Positions 27,061 to 36,528 of a stretch of 43,995 nt of DNA are shown here, piece after piece. The stretch comes from an uncultured Clostridia bacterium (lineage in GTDB: Bacteria > Bacillota > Clostridia > TANB77 > CAG-508): contig CANRGE010000012.1 of NCBI GenBank assembly GCA_947630065.1, positions 1 through 43,995 on the forward strand, read 5' to 3'. Under the pieces are notes generated by a model. The model was not told the origin of the DNA, did no database searches, and saw only the letters and a list, made by a program, of their open reading frames with translations. The translations under genes were made by a program, and so were the position numbers. Position 1 is the first letter of the stretch; the number at the start of each line of letters is the position of its first letter.

Positions 27061-28768
27061 TTATTCACTAATTTTATATACTCCATTAGTTATTTGTCCT
27101 ACTGTTATTGATCCTGCTCCACCTGCTCCTCCATTAACACATTCTCCATCAGGTCTAGTGCCTTTACCTCCAGCTCCGTCCTGATGCTATTATTGTTCCT
27201 CTAGTTATACTATCTTTATAAAAAATGTTTATACTTCCTCCGGCCAGAACCTCCGCCTCCTGTTCTGTAACCATTTCCACCAGCCGAACCATTAGACGAT
27301 ATTGTTCCTGCATTATTTACATTTTCTCCATATATTATTAATAGTCCTCCTGTTCCATTTGCTCCTCTTGTATTACTTGCTCCTTGTCCTGCTCCACCAG
27401 GATTTCCAGCTCCTCCGCCTGAGCCTATTGTCCAAGAAGGAGGAGGATTATTTGCTATTCCATTTCCACCAGCTCCTCCGTTGCTCGCTCCAGCAGAAGC
27501 ACTTCCAAATGCTGCTCCTCCTCCGGCCAGAACCGCCAGAATAAGATGATCCTGCTGCTCCTGCTCCACTATAAGAAGTCCTATTTGTGCCGTGCACCTC
27601 AGCTTCACCTTGTGAACCACCTGAACCGCCACCTCCAGTTGCTCTTTTTGTACCTGTCGCACCTGTCTGTCCCGTAACAGCATTTCGCCATCCACTACAG
27701 ATTCTACTAGCCCCTCCGCTCATACCTACTTTTGGAATATATTCATATTCAAATATTTCGTTAGGACACAAATAAACATCTTGTCCCTCTGCATTTGCTC
27801 CTCTTGCTGTCATACTTATTACTCCATTATTTGTTAATGTTCCTGTACAATAAATTAACATTCCTTTTGGTCCTCCATTTTCATTTCCGTACTGCTGTTA
27901 CTGTTATTCCTTTATTTATTGTTAAATTCCCATTTACTTTTACAATTACCATATTTTTACCAATATCTTCTTCATCTCCATATACTGTATCGCTATCTAT
28001 CTCTTTATCACCTTCAATTACATACTCATGTACAGTACATACATCATCTACTTTATTTATTTCATAGTTAGCTCCTTCATATTCATTCATATTTGATGCT
28101 ATTTCATTAATAATTCCCATTCTATTTGTTACTTTGGCAGAAATTACTGGCTTTCTCTGTATAGATTTTCCTTCTTCATAGTTATTTTTTATAGTTATCT
28201 TTTTTTCTATATATTCGTCTGGATTAGCATCTAATTCTACTATAAATGTTTCTTCGTATTTTGTCCAATTTTCATTTTCATCTATTTCATAAAGATTTTC
28301 AGCTTTCATATTATCATTATATGTTGTTTCTAATGTTGCATATATTTTATCTTCTTTTTTTTCATATTTTATTAATTTTATTTTATTTTCTGCTAGCATT
28401 GTATATAATTCTTCTTCTCCATCTACTGGTGTTATTTTATACTCCTGTTCTTCTCCTTCTTTCATCTTTCTATCAAAAGTTACTTTTTGTTTTCCTTTAC
28501 ATTTATATTCTGTATCTCCTGATACTATTTTTTCTATGCCATTTGGATTTTCTATTGTTACTAATATTTCTAAGTCTTCTTCATTTTGAGACAGTACTTC
28601 ATAATATGCATTTGTTTCTACATTTACTTGTTGTGCTAACATAACGTTTTTTATTGTATTCGTTATTGTTTCTACAATATTTGTTTGATTTAAAACTAAT
28701 ATTATTATAACTACTATAGCTAATATAGACATTATTACTATTCTTTTGTTTTTTAAAATTTCTCTCAT
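27061..28768 (-). CDS. Glycine-rich surface protein paralog 5 (four +1 shifts)
   Basis: First of the array, directly downstream of fmt. From ATG 28768: membrane anchor, the TIENPNGIEKIVSGDTEYKC domain, then in-frame CGG at 27887-27889 (skip gives GNENGGPKGMLIYCTG). More CGG codons lie at 27523-27525 (GGGAAFGSASAGASNGG), 27240-27242 (GGSINIFYKDS) and 27176-27178 (GAGGKGTRPDGE). It ends QITNGVYKISE. Length 1708 bp is 3n+1, matching four shifts; the product is 567 residues. The glycine-rich half has GGAGNPGGAGQ and NGTGGLLIIY, shared with all copies. Secretion is probably by the N-terminal helix alone; no sorting motif is visible at the C-terminus. Confidence 0.75.
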
Positions 28769-28791
28769 TCTATTTCTCCTTTATAACATAA

Positions 28792-28850
28792 AAAGTAAGT
28801 ACACTCTATTCATTTTTATCTATAAAAAATGAATAGATTATACTTACTTT
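28792..28850 (-). promoter_or_regulatory. Leader hairpin of paralog 5
   Basis: The stem AAAGTAAGTA / TACTTACTTT plus a 12-bp inner stem CTATTCATTTTT, then TTTTT on the transcript. Nearly identical to that of paralog 2. Confidence 0.6.
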
Positions 28851-28879
28851 AATCTATATCTATTATTAATTCTATTATT

Positions 28880-28942
<63 letters not shown>

Positions 28943-28982
28943 TTGTTTACTCCTTTTTACTTTGTTCTTTTTATTATTACAC

Positions 28983-29011
28983 ATTATATATCTTCGCCTT
29001 TTTTGTGTCAA
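28983..29011 (-). promoter_or_regulatory. Promoter of paralog 5
   Basis: TTGACA (29006-29011), 17 nt, TATAAT (28983-28988): full consensus, 34 bp after the fmt stop. Confidence 0.85.
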
Positions 29012-29044
29012 CGATTTTGCTAAAAAGAACTAAGTTTACATTTA

Positions 29045-29992
29045 TTACTCTAATATAGTATTTACTTCTAATTTATTTCCTCTCAAGAAATCACATATTG
29101 GCATTTTCCTTGAATTTTCTCCTTGTATTTCTAATACTTTTATTACCCCATCTTTGGTTTTTATATATAAACCCTTTTTTGCATCTGATATTAATATTGT
29201 TCCTGGTTTTACATTATTTGTATTTACATCTATTTCTTCTGCTTTTTCTATTTTCCAAATTTTTATTTTTTTAGTCTTATATGTTGTATATGTTCCCATA
29301 ATTGGATTTAATCCTCTTACTAAGTTTTTTAATGCATCTGTTTCTATGTTATTCCAATCTATTTTTGACATTTCTTTATTTAGCATTGGTGCTAATGTAA
29401 ATTCTTCTGGTTGTTTTGTTCTTGGTGCTTTACCTTGTTCAATTAATTTTACAGTTTCTGCTAATATATCTGCTCCTATTTTTGATAATCTATTCCACAA
29501 TTCTCCTGTTGTTTCATCTTCTCCAATTTCTACTTCTTTTGTTAGAATCATGTCTCCAGAATCCATACCTTCATCCATAAAAATAGTTGTTACTCCTGTT
29601 GTTTTTTCTCCATTTATTACTGCCCATTGAATTGGAGCTGCTCCTCTATATTTTGGAAGTATTGAGCCATGTAAATTAACACATCCATATTTTGGTATTT
29701 CTAAAAGTTCTTTTGGTAATATCTTTCCATATGCAACAACACATATAAGGTCTGGATTTAATTGTTTTATTTGTTGTAAGAATTCTTCATTATTTCTAAT
29801 TTTTAATGGTTGATATATATTTAAATTTTTTTCAAGTGCAAATTCTTTAACTGGAGTTAAAAGTATTTTCATACCTCTTCCTTTTGGTTTATCTGGGTTT
29901 GTAACTACTCCTATTATATTGTGACCTTCATTATATAATTTTTCTAGTGATTCCTTTGCGAAATCTGGTGTTCCCATGAATAAAATATTCAT
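29045..29992 (-). CDS. fmt: Methionyl-tRNA formyltransferase
   Basis: The enzyme formylates initiator Met-tRNA using 10-formyl-tetrahydrofolate. The 315-residue length is normal. MNILFMGTPDFAKESLEKL opens the Rossmann domain, with VTNPDKPKGRGMK, the catalytic N-H-D set in NLHGSILPKYRGAAPIQWA and FMDEGMDSGDM, and a C-terminal OB-like domain (GTILISDAKKGLYIKTKDG). It follows def by about 100 bp, the classic def-fmt pair. Its last codons (LRGNKLEVNTILE) are echoed as degenerate DNA upstream of each glycine-rich paralog, marking a duplication boundary. Confidence 0.97.
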   Translation of the reverse strand: MNILFMGTPDFAKESLEKLYNEGHNIIGVVTNPDKPKGRGMKILLTPVKEFALEKNLNIYQPLKIRNNEEFLQQIKQLNPDLICVVAYGKILPKELLEIPKYGCVNLHGSILPKYRGAAPIQWAVINGEKTTGVTTIFMDEGMDSGDMILTKEVEIGEDETTGELWNRLSKIGADILAETVKLIEQGKAPRTKQPEEFTLAPMLNKEMSKIDWNNIETDALKNLVRGLNPIMGTYTTYKTKKIKIWKIEKAEEIDVNTNNVKPGTILISDAKKGLYIKTKDGVIKVLEIQGENSRKMPICDFLRGNKLEVNTILE

Positions 29993-30094
29993 ATAATTAT
30001 CTCATTCCTTCCTAATGCACAAATTCTGTTGGAAAATAATTAAATTTTAAATAGCAAAAATTTTATTTCTTTTTCAACCTTTTATCTTCTATTT

Positions 30095-30583
30095 TTATTT
30101 ATTTTCAGGTGTTATAACTTCTAAAGTTCCAGGCAGTATTTTATCTATAAATACTTCTCCATTTAGATGGTCAACTTCATGTGCTATTGCTTGTGCTAAA
30201 AGTTCTTTTCCTGTTATTTCTATTTCTTCTCCTTTTTCATTTAAGGCTTTAACAGTAACCTCTTCTGGTCTTACTACTTTAGCAAATTTATTCGGAAAAC
30301 TTAAACATCCTTCTTCACAAGTTTGGCTTCCTTTTTGCTTAGTTATTACTGGATTTATAAGAATAATAGGTTCTTCTTCATAATCTATTTGGATTACAAC
30401 TATTCTTTTTAATACTCCAACTTGAACTGCTGCAAGTCCTACGCCATTATATTTTTGCATAGTTTCAATCATATCTTTAATTAGTGTTTGTATTTTTTCT
30501 TCTTTGATTGATTCTGCATCTACTTCTTTTGAAATCTTTTTTAAAATTTCGTCTCCTTCTTCTCGTATTGTTCTAATTGCCAC
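30095..30583 (-). CDS. def: Peptide deformylase
   Basis: It removes the N-formyl group from new proteins. The 162-residue enzyme has all three motifs: GVGLAAVQVG (GxGxAAxQ), EEGCLSFP (EGCxS with the metal Cys), and QAIAHEVDHLNG (HExDH with two metal histidines). The start ATG 30583 follows AAAGGAGG. It lies 18 bp after priA and about 100 bp before fmt, in the usual priA-def-fmt order. Confidence 0.97.
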   Translation of the reverse strand: MAIRTIREEGDEILKKISKEVDAESIKEEKIQTLIKDMIETMQKYNGVGLAAVQVGVLKRIVVIQIDYEEEPIILINPVITKQKGSQTCEEGCLSFPNKFAKVVRPEEVTVKALNEKGEEIEITGKELLAQAIAHEVDHLNGEVFIDKILPGTLEVITPENK

Positions 30584-30600
30584 TTTTATTCCTCCTTTAT

Positions 30601-32835
30601 TTACATCATGCTAGTTGGATTAACATCTACTACTATTCGTGCCTTGCTAGATTTATTTTTATACATATCTGCTAATATTTCGTTTATTTGGTCAATAATA
30701 TAATCGTTTACCATACCTTTTACAATAATTCTCCATCTATGTTTATTTTTTATTTTATCAATTGGTGCTGGCATTGGTTTGAATATATTTACATCTTTTA
30801 TTGTTTGTGTTAGTTTTTCATAAATAATATTAGATGTTTTTATAATTTCCTGTTCATTTTCTCCACTAATTCCAAATAGTATTATATCGCAATATGGCGG
30901 ATATTTCAATTGTTTTCGTATGTTATTTTCAGCTAAATAGAATTTTTCGTAATCTTGCTTTTGTGCACATTCAATACTAAAGTTGTCTGGATTATATGTT
31001 TGAATTATAACTTTTCCTGGTATTTTTTCTCTTCCTGCTCTACCTGCAACTTGTGTTAAAATTTGGAAAGTTCTTTCACTTGCTCTATAATCGTCTATAT
31101 TTAAGCTTCCGTCTGCTGCAATTACTCCTACTAAAGTTACATTTGGAAAATGATGTCCTTTTACTACCATTTGTGTTCCTATTAGTATATCTATATTTTC
31201 ATCTTTAAATTTGTTTAAAATTTCTTCATGTGAATTTTTTTTGTTTACTGTATCTACATCCATTCTAATTGTTATAGCTTGTGGAAACATTTTATTTATT
31301 GCTTCTTCTAATTTTTGGGTTCCTGTACCAAAATATTTTATTTTATTACTATTACATTCTGGACAAATTGTTACATTATCTTGCTCATAACCGCAATAAT
31401 GACATTTTAATTTGTTTTGTTTCATATGATATGTTAATGTTATATTACAATTCTTACATTTTACTGTGTATCCGCAATCTCTACACATTACAAAAGTTGA
31501 ATATCCTCTTCTATTTAAAAACAGAATTGTTTGCCTTTTTTGCTGTAAATTTGTTTGTATTTCTTCATATAAAGCTCTACTTATCATTGTTTTGTTCCCG
31601 TTTGCTAGTTCATCTCTCAAATCTACTATACTTACTGTTGGCAAATTTGAATTATTTGCTCTTTTAGTTAAAGGTAATAACTCTATAATATTATTTTGTG
31701 CCTTATAAAATGTTGTAACATCTGGTGTTGCACTCCCTAAAACTAATGGTATATTATTCTTTCTTGCCATATAACTTGCAATTTCTTTAGCATTATATCT
31801 TGGTGGCATTTCAGATTTATAAGAAGAATCATGTTCTTCATCTATTATAATAATTCCTAAACTTTTAATTGGAGCAAATATTGCTGACCTAGCACCTATT
31901 ACAATTTTAACCTCATTATTTTGTATTCTTCTCCATTGGTCATATCTTTCTCCAACAGATAATTTACTGTGTAAAACAGCAATTTGTTCTTGTCCAAATC
32001 TTGCTATAAATCTATTAACCATTTGTGGTGTTAAAGATATTTCTGGAACTAGCATTATAGCTGTTTTATTATTGCTTAAAACTTTTTTTATTAATTGCAT
32101 ATATACTTCTGTTTTTCCTGAGCCTGTGACTCCATATAATAAAAACTCGTTAAATTCGTTATTTTTTATAGATTTTTCAATTTTATCATATGCATTTTGT
32201 TGCTCAACAGTTAGTTTTAAATCTTGTGTTTCTTCTATTTTTTTATTTATAAATGGATTTCTTTCTACTTGCTTTTCTATTATTTCTATATAATTATTTT
32301 TTACTAATGTATTTAATATTGCTCTAGATACATCTGCAAACATTTCTAAGTCGGTTGTTAGACATTCGTCATTTTCTATTAAGAAGTTTAAGGCTCTTAT
32401 TTGTTTATCTGATTTTAATTTTTTTTGATTAATATCGTTTTCTATTTCTTCTTTAGTCTTTTTTAAATATACAAAATTAAGCTTTTTTTCCTTTATTCTA
32501 TTATCTATTATTTTTGTAGATGTTCCTGGTGGTAAAAGCATTTTTATACAATCAGATATATTGCAAAAGTATTTTCTTGCCATCCATTTAGCAAGTTCTA
32601 TATTTTCTTTTGTTAAATCATACCCTTCTTGTATTTTTACAATATCTTTTATTTTATATTCAGATTTATCTTTAAATCCTATTATAAAACCTTCTTCTAA
32701 ATTTTTAGAATTTCCAAATGGTATAAGTACACGACTTCCAATTTTAATAGTACCAAAAAAATCTTCTGGTACATTATAATCAAATGTTCTATTTAAAGTT
32801 TTTACTGTACTATTAATAATAACTTCTGCTACCAT
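30601..32835 (-). CDS. priA: Primosomal protein N' (replication restart helicase)
   Basis: This is a 744-residue superfamily 2 helicase that reloads the replisome at stalled forks. Walker A is GVTGSGKTEVYM, Walker B IIIDEEHDSSYK, and motif VI AGRAGREK. Eight cysteines in two zinc-binding blocks include CRDCGYTVKCKNC, then CHYCGYE and CPECNS. The N-terminal DNA-binding domain starts VAEVIINSTVKTLNRTFDY. ATG 32835 follows AGGAGAAAAAATGGT. First gene of priA-def-fmt. Confidence 0.97.
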   Translation of the reverse strand: MVAEVIINSTVKTLNRTFDYNVPEDFFGTIKIGSRVLIPFGNSKNLEEGFIIGFKDKSEYKIKDIVKIQEGYDLTKENIELAKWMARKYFCNISDCIKMLLPPGTSTKIIDNRIKEKKLNFVYLKKTKEEIENDINQKKLKSDKQIRALNFLIENDECLTTDLEMFADVSRAILNTLVKNNYIEIIEKQVERNPFINKKIEETQDLKLTVEQQNAYDKIEKSIKNNEFNEFLLYGVTGSGKTEVYMQLIKKVLSNNKTAIMLVPEISLTPQMVNRFIARFGQEQIAVLHSKLSVGERYDQWRRIQNNEVKIVIGARSAIFAPIKSLGIIIIDEEHDSSYKSEMPPRYNAKEIASYMARKNNIPLVLGSATPDVTTFYKAQNNIIELLPLTKRANNSNLPTVSIVDLRDELANGNKTMISRALYEEIQTNLQQKRQTILFLNRRGYSTFVMCRDCGYTVKCKNCNITLTYHMKQNKLKCHYCGYEQDNVTICPECNSNKIKYFGTGTQKLEEAINKMFPQAITIRMDVDTVNKKNSHEEILNKFKDENIDILIGTQMVVKGHHFPNVTLVGVIAADGSLNIDDYRASERTFQILTQVAGRAGREKIPGKVIIQTYNPDNFSIECAQKQDYEKFYLAENNIRKQLKYPPYCDIILFGISGENEQEIIKTSNIIYEKLTQTIKDVNIFKPMPAPIDKIKNKHRWRIIVKGMVNDYIIDQINEILADMYKNKSSKARIVVDVNPTSMM

Positions 32836-32960
32836 TTTTTCTCCTAATAAATTTCGTTTATTTTCTTTGATTATTTTATATTTAAGTTACATTATTGTCA
32901 ATATTTTTAATTTTACCATTTATATTCCAATTCATTTATACAGTATGTCTACGTAAGCAC

Positions 32961-32978
32961 GGGCGATTAAAATCGCCC
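32961..32978. repeat. GC-rich hairpin GGGCGATT/AATCGCCC
   Basis: An 8-bp perfect stem with a 2-nt centre stands about 125 bp upstream of priA. It is unusually GC-rich for this genome. Possible remnant of a repeat or a protein-binding site. Confidence 0.45.
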
Positions 32979-32986
32979 CTTGTATA

Positions 32987-33020
32987 ATGTAGTCAATGTA
33001 AAAGTTGACTACATTTTTTT
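32987..33020 (+). terminator. Plus-strand terminator before IS110
   Basis: ATGTAGTCAA and TTGACTACAT pair around TGTAAAAG and are followed by seven T. It points toward the IS110 element and may protect it from read-through, although no plus-strand gene precedes it in this window. Confidence 0.7.
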
Positions 33021-33089
33021 GTCTGTTTTACATGATTTGATAATTATACATATCCATTGTATAATTAATTTATTAACACTGTGGACTTT

Positions 33090-33280
33090 TTTCGCCCCTT
33101 ATAGCTGTTACTACTTTTGATATTTTCATCTGACTATTCGTCGTAGATTATTGCCACAGTTTTATTATTAATTGGTAATTAGTTAGATAGGTCTTTGAAT
33201 CTTTATTTAGAGCAAGGTTACAAGTAATAAAACTAGCGGAGTGTGTCACAGTTGTTAAAATTTCTATTTTAAGGAGCTGA
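33090..33280 (+). ncRNA. Candidate bridge RNA of the IS110 element
   Basis: IS110 elements encode a non-coding bridge RNA in the long left end before the transposase, with loops that pair to target and donor DNA. This leader has no ORF and contains a 10-bp complementary pair, AGTTTTATTA and TAATAAAACT (about 33159-33231), enclosing about 55 nt of possible loop. I cannot define the loops by eye. Confidence 0.4.
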
Positions 33281-33286
33281 TATTTT

Positions 33287-34447
33287 ATGATATTCATTGG
33301 CATTGATGTTGCCAAATTTTCTCACTTCGCTTCTGCTGTTAACTCAGATGGTGAAGTACTACTTAATCCCTTTTCTTTTTCTAATTCTTATGAAGGTTTT
33401 AATTTGCTACTTTCTAGAATTAAGGATTTTCCTATTGACGATTGCCTTATTGGCCTTGAGTCTACTGGACATTACTCTGATAATATCGTTTCTTTTCTTT
33501 TTGATAAAGGCTTTAATATCGGTATTATTAATCCTATTCAATCTGATTCTCTTCGTAGCTCTAATATTAGAAAAACTAAAAATGATAAGATTGATACTTT
33601 CCTTATTGCTCAGTGTCTTATGCTTCACAAGTATACTCTCTTCTCTCGAATTGATTTTAATATCCTTAAACTTAAAACTCTTTCTAGATTTAGGTTTGAT
33701 ATTACTCAATCCAAGACTAGGCTTAAAACTCAATTAACTGGTTGCGTTGATTTAATCTTTCCTGAACTTAATTCTTTTTTTGGAAATCTTAACTCTAAGT
33801 CTGCTCATGCTATACTTTCTAAATATACTTCTCCTAAAAATATTTCTAAAGCCAGAATTGATACTATTTTGAATGTTTTAAACAAAGCTTCTAGAGGAAA
33901 ATATTCTTATGATGATGCTGTAAAATTAAAGAAACTTGCTTCATCTTCCATTGCTATTGATAATCCTGCTATGTGCATACAAATTATTTATTTGATTAAA
34001 CAAATTGATTTACTTGATGAACAGATTCTTGCTATTGATTTAGATATTAAGAAAATTATGGATGAAATTGATTCTCCTATTCTTTCTATCCCTGGCATTA
34101 GTTATACTCTAGGTGCTATGATTCTTAGTGAAATCGGAGATATTCATAAGTTTTCTAATCCTACAAAATTATTAGCATATGCAGGTTTAGATCCATCAGT
34201 TAAACAATCTGGAAATTTCAACGCTACCAACACTAAAATTTCAAAAAGAGGCTCTAAACATCTGCGATATGCTATTCGTATGGCCGCATCTATTATTATT
34301 TGGAATAACGATACGTTCCATGAATATTATACATCAAAATGTTCAAAAGGTAAATCCTATCGTAATGCTATTGGTCATGTTTGTAACAAATTAGTTAGAG
34401 TTATGTTCAAAATTCTAACTGAAAATATACCATTTAATTTAAATTAA
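33287..34447 (+). CDS. IS110-family transposase
   Basis: The N-terminal DEDD (RuvC-like) domain begins MIFIGIDVAKFSHFASAVNS with the first aspartate, then GLESTGHYSDNIVSF and KNDKIDTFLIAQCL. The C-terminal Tnp20 domain has SILSIPGISY-like text (SPILSIPGISYTLGAMILSE), KLLAYAGLDPSVKQSG and KRGSKHLRYAIRMAA, including the conserved serine region. 386 residues, apparently intact. ATG 33287 follows AAGGAGCTGAT. It is the only large plus-strand gene in the window. No second copy is present here. Confidence 0.95.
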   Translation: MIFIGIDVAKFSHFASAVNSDGEVLLNPFSFSNSYEGFNLLLSRIKDFPIDDCLIGLESTGHYSDNIVSFLFDKGFNIGIINPIQSDSLRSSNIRKTKNDKIDTFLIAQCLMLHKYTLFSRIDFNILKLKTLSRFRFDITQSKTRLKTQLTGCVDLIFPELNSFFGNLNSKSAHAILSKYTSPKNISKARIDTILNVLNKASRGKYSYDDAVKLKKLASSSIAIDNPAMCIQIIYLIKQIDLLDEQILAIDLDIKKIMDEIDSPILSIPGISYTLGAMILSEIGDIHKFSNPTKLLAYAGLDPSVKQSGNFNATNTKISKRGSKHLRYAIRMAASIIIWNNDTFHEYYTSKCSKGKSYRNAIGHVCNKLVRVMFKILTENIPFNLN

Positions 34448-34639
34448 GTTAACAAATTTTCAAAGTACATAATATTTAAATATCAGAAGTTTTAAAAGTT
34501 ATATTAGAACTTCTATTAACTGTGCCCTTTTTTCTTTGCTAAAAATTTTTTTGTTTTTCTATTGACAAAACATAGTTAGTCTACGTTTATTATAGTAGAT
34601 TTCACAAAAGTTGTTTATAAAATTTTTCCAATAATTATG

Positions 34640-34672
34640 ATAAAAAGCCAGGTACATAATGTGCCTGACCGA
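34640..34672 (-). terminator. Terminator of the spoIIIA operon
   Basis: On the minus strand CAGGCACAT / ATGTACCTG (one wobble pair) is followed by GCTTTTTAT, shortly after the spoIIIAH stop. Confidence 0.75.
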
Positions 34673-34685
34673 TTATTAATTAGTC

Positions 34686-35258
34686 CTACTTTTTATTGCT
34701 TATATGTATATTTCCAGCATCTACTTTTAGTTCTCTTATTATTATATTTTGTATTTGTGCAATTTTTTCTGCTTGTAAATTTTCACTTTTAACCACAACA
34801 TCAACAGTTCCATCGTTTACAAATATAACCAAATCTTCAAATCCCTTATTTTTTATTAAGTTCTCACATATCATAATGGCATTTTTTATTTGATTTATGT
34901 TTGCTATTTCTTGTTGTGATATTGCTTTTTGTTCTTGTGAAATATTTTGACTTTCTATTAATTTTTGATATGTTTCTATCATTTGTGAATACATTTTATC
35001 CCTATCTAATCTAGATAACACAAAATAATTATCTTCTTCCTTTACTTCTTCACTAGCTGTATTTATTTCATTAGTTGAAATAGTATTTTCTTCTAATATT
35101 TCATTAGAATTTACAAGTGTAGCATCTCCTATTGCTGCTAAATCTTGAGTATTTCCACTTGTTAATATTTCACTTTCATTTGTTGTGTAATTAAGATACC
35201 CTGCTGTTATTAGCATTAGAGCTACTATTACTATAGCCATTTGATTTTTCTTTAACAT
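34686..35258 (-). CDS. spoIIIAH: Stage III sporulation protein AH
   Basis: SpoIIIAH sits in the mother-cell membrane and binds forespore SpoIIQ across the intermembrane space, forming the feeding-tube channel. The 190 residues have one N-terminal helix (MAIVIVALMLITAGYLNY), an acidic linker, and the YscJ/FliF-like domain with 'YQKLIESQNISQEQKAISQQ', VIFVNDGTVDVVVKSE-type strands and a VDAGNIHI ending. ATG 35258 follows GGAGGATTTGT. Last gene of the operon, followed by a terminator. Confidence 0.92.
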   Translation of the reverse strand: MLKKNQMAIVIVALMLITAGYLNYTTNESEILTSGNTQDLAAIGDATLVNSNEILEENTISTNEINTASEEVKEEDNYFVLSRLDRDKMYSQMIETYQKLIESQNISQEQKAISQQEIANINQIKNAIMICENLIKNKGFEDLVIFVNDGTVDVVVKSENLQAEKIAQIQNIIIRELKVDAGNIHISNKK

Positions 35259-35276
35259 ACAAATCCTCCAAACAAT

Positions 35277-35882
35277 TTAATTTTTTTTCATTTCAAAAAC
35301 CTGAATTTTATGTGTTGCAAGTCCTGTTACAGCTTCTACTGCTTGAATTATATTATTTTTTGTATTTGCATTTTCTGCTCCAACTGCTGTTACTATTGCA
35401 CCTTCTATTTTGGGTTCAATTACTTTTTGTGTCATAGGTACTTTATTCCCATTACTTTCATCATATATAACTTCTTTTTCTACATCATTATTTTGTGTTA
35501 CTCTTTTTCCACCAGAAGAATCTTCTTCCTCTACAGTGCTATCTCTTTTGGTTTCATTATACATTGCAATTATTTCACTTGTTTCTGAATATGTTATTAA
35601 TACTTTTACATCTCCTACACCTTCAATGTTATATAAAATTTTTTCTAACTTTGTTTCTAATTCATCTTTTTCTTCATTTGATTTATTATCAGATGTTGTT
35701 GCAAGCTGTTTTCCATAATTTGAAATATCATTTTCTTGTTTTGGTTTATCATTCCAAATTGTATTAATAGCAATTATTACCACAATAAGAATTATTATAA
35801 AAACCACTATATTTTCTATTTTCTTTTTATTGTCTTTTCCAGAATCTTTTGAAATTAGTCCCTCTATTTTTTCTTTTAGCAT
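35277..35882 (-). CDS. spoIIIAG: Stage III sporulation protein AG
   Basis: SpoIIIAG forms a large ring in the mother-cell side of the channel. The 201 residues have an N-terminal cytoplasmic tip, one membrane helix (IVVFIIILIVVIIAINTIW), and a ring-building domain: LEKILYNIEGVGDVKVLITY, then TEPKIEGAIVTAVGAENANT-like text and IIQAVEAVTGLATHKIQVFE. These are canonical. ATG 35882 follows AAGGAGGAAAGT. Located between AF and AH with gaps under 20 bp. Confidence 0.95.
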   Translation of the reverse strand: MLKEKIEGLISKDSGKDNKKKIENIVVFIIILIVVIIAINTIWNDKPKQENDISNYGKQLATTSDNKSNEEKDELETKLEKILYNIEGVGDVKVLITYSETSEIIAMYNETKRDSTVEEEDSSGGKRVTQNNDVEKEVIYDESNGNKVPMTQKVIEPKIEGAIVTAVGAENANTKNNIIQAVEAVTGLATHKIQVFEMKKN

Positions 35883-35895
35883 ACTTTCCTCCTTT

Positions 35896-36528
35896 TCATT
35901 CGTTTATTTTTATATTATTTTTGCTTAAATCATAAACACTTGATAAATATTCTTTTAAATTATCTATTTCACTACTTTTAATCTCCTGTATTTGTGTATC
36001 AGTATCTACTGTATTATTTTCTTGTGCATTACCAATTTGTATTTTATTTATACTAATTCTATTTTCTTCTTGTGTTTCTTCTTGTGTATTTTGTTTCTGT
36101 ATTTTTAATATAATTTCTTTTATTTTTCCATAATTACTTTCATCTTTTATTTCTATTTTAGTTTCAATAGAAATTACTTTGTAGCCTTTTTCTTTTATTT
36201 TATTTGTCATATCCTGTTTTAAATTATTTAGATATATATTTTCTACATTACTTTCCGTGCTACTTACTAAATCTTTAGATAGTGCTTCATATGTTGTATT
36301 ATTGTTAAAATATTCATTATAATCTATTTTTAAATCTTTCAAATCTTCTCCTGTTATTTTACTGATTATCGGAGAAATCATAGTAAATAATATGTATACA
36401 CCTATAACTGTTTTTATGTATTTTTTGTTATTTCCACTTGGCAAAAGCATTTCTATTATTGTTCCCATTATTACTGCAAATACTACCTGTGATGCCCATG
36501 ATGATAGCCAATTTATCATTTGTTTCAC
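35896..36528 (-). CDS. spoIIIAF: Stage III sporulation protein AF
   Basis: This is a 210-residue membrane protein of the SpoIIIA channel. Two N-terminal helices (WASQVVFAVIMGTIIEMLLP and TVIGVYILFTMISPIISKI) are followed by a soluble domain. The pattern EMLLPSGNNKKYIKTVIGVY is characteristic of SpoIIIAF. The ATG abuts the AE stop, indicating coupled translation. Confidence 0.93.
   Translation of the reverse strand: MKQMINWLSSWASQVVFAVIMGTIIEMLLPSGNNKKYIKTVIGVYILFTMISPIISKITGEDLKDLKIDYNEYFNNNTTYEALSKDLVSSTESNVENIYLNNLKQDMTNKIKEKGYKVISIETKIEIKDESNYGKIKEIILKIQKQNTQEETQEENRISINKIQIGNAQENNTVDTDTQIQEIKSSEIDNLKEYLSSVYDLSKNNIKINE

Larger units (their letters stand above)
33080..34535 (+). mobile_element. 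IS110-family insertion (bounds approximate)
   Basis: The element is a single transposase with a long 5' leader and a short 3' end, in the gap between priA and spoIIIAH. Similar stretches flank it directly: TATTAACACTGTGGACTTTT at about 33071 and TATTAACTGTGCCCTTTT at about 34514. These may mark the ends or the target core; IS110 elements lack obvious inverted repeats. Bounds are my estimate. Confidence 0.6.

Noticed and set aside
32950..33060. Riboswitch or T-box upstream of priA
   Set aside because: The hairpins are present, but the terminator reads on the plus strand, away from priA, and no T-box or known aptamer motif is visible.
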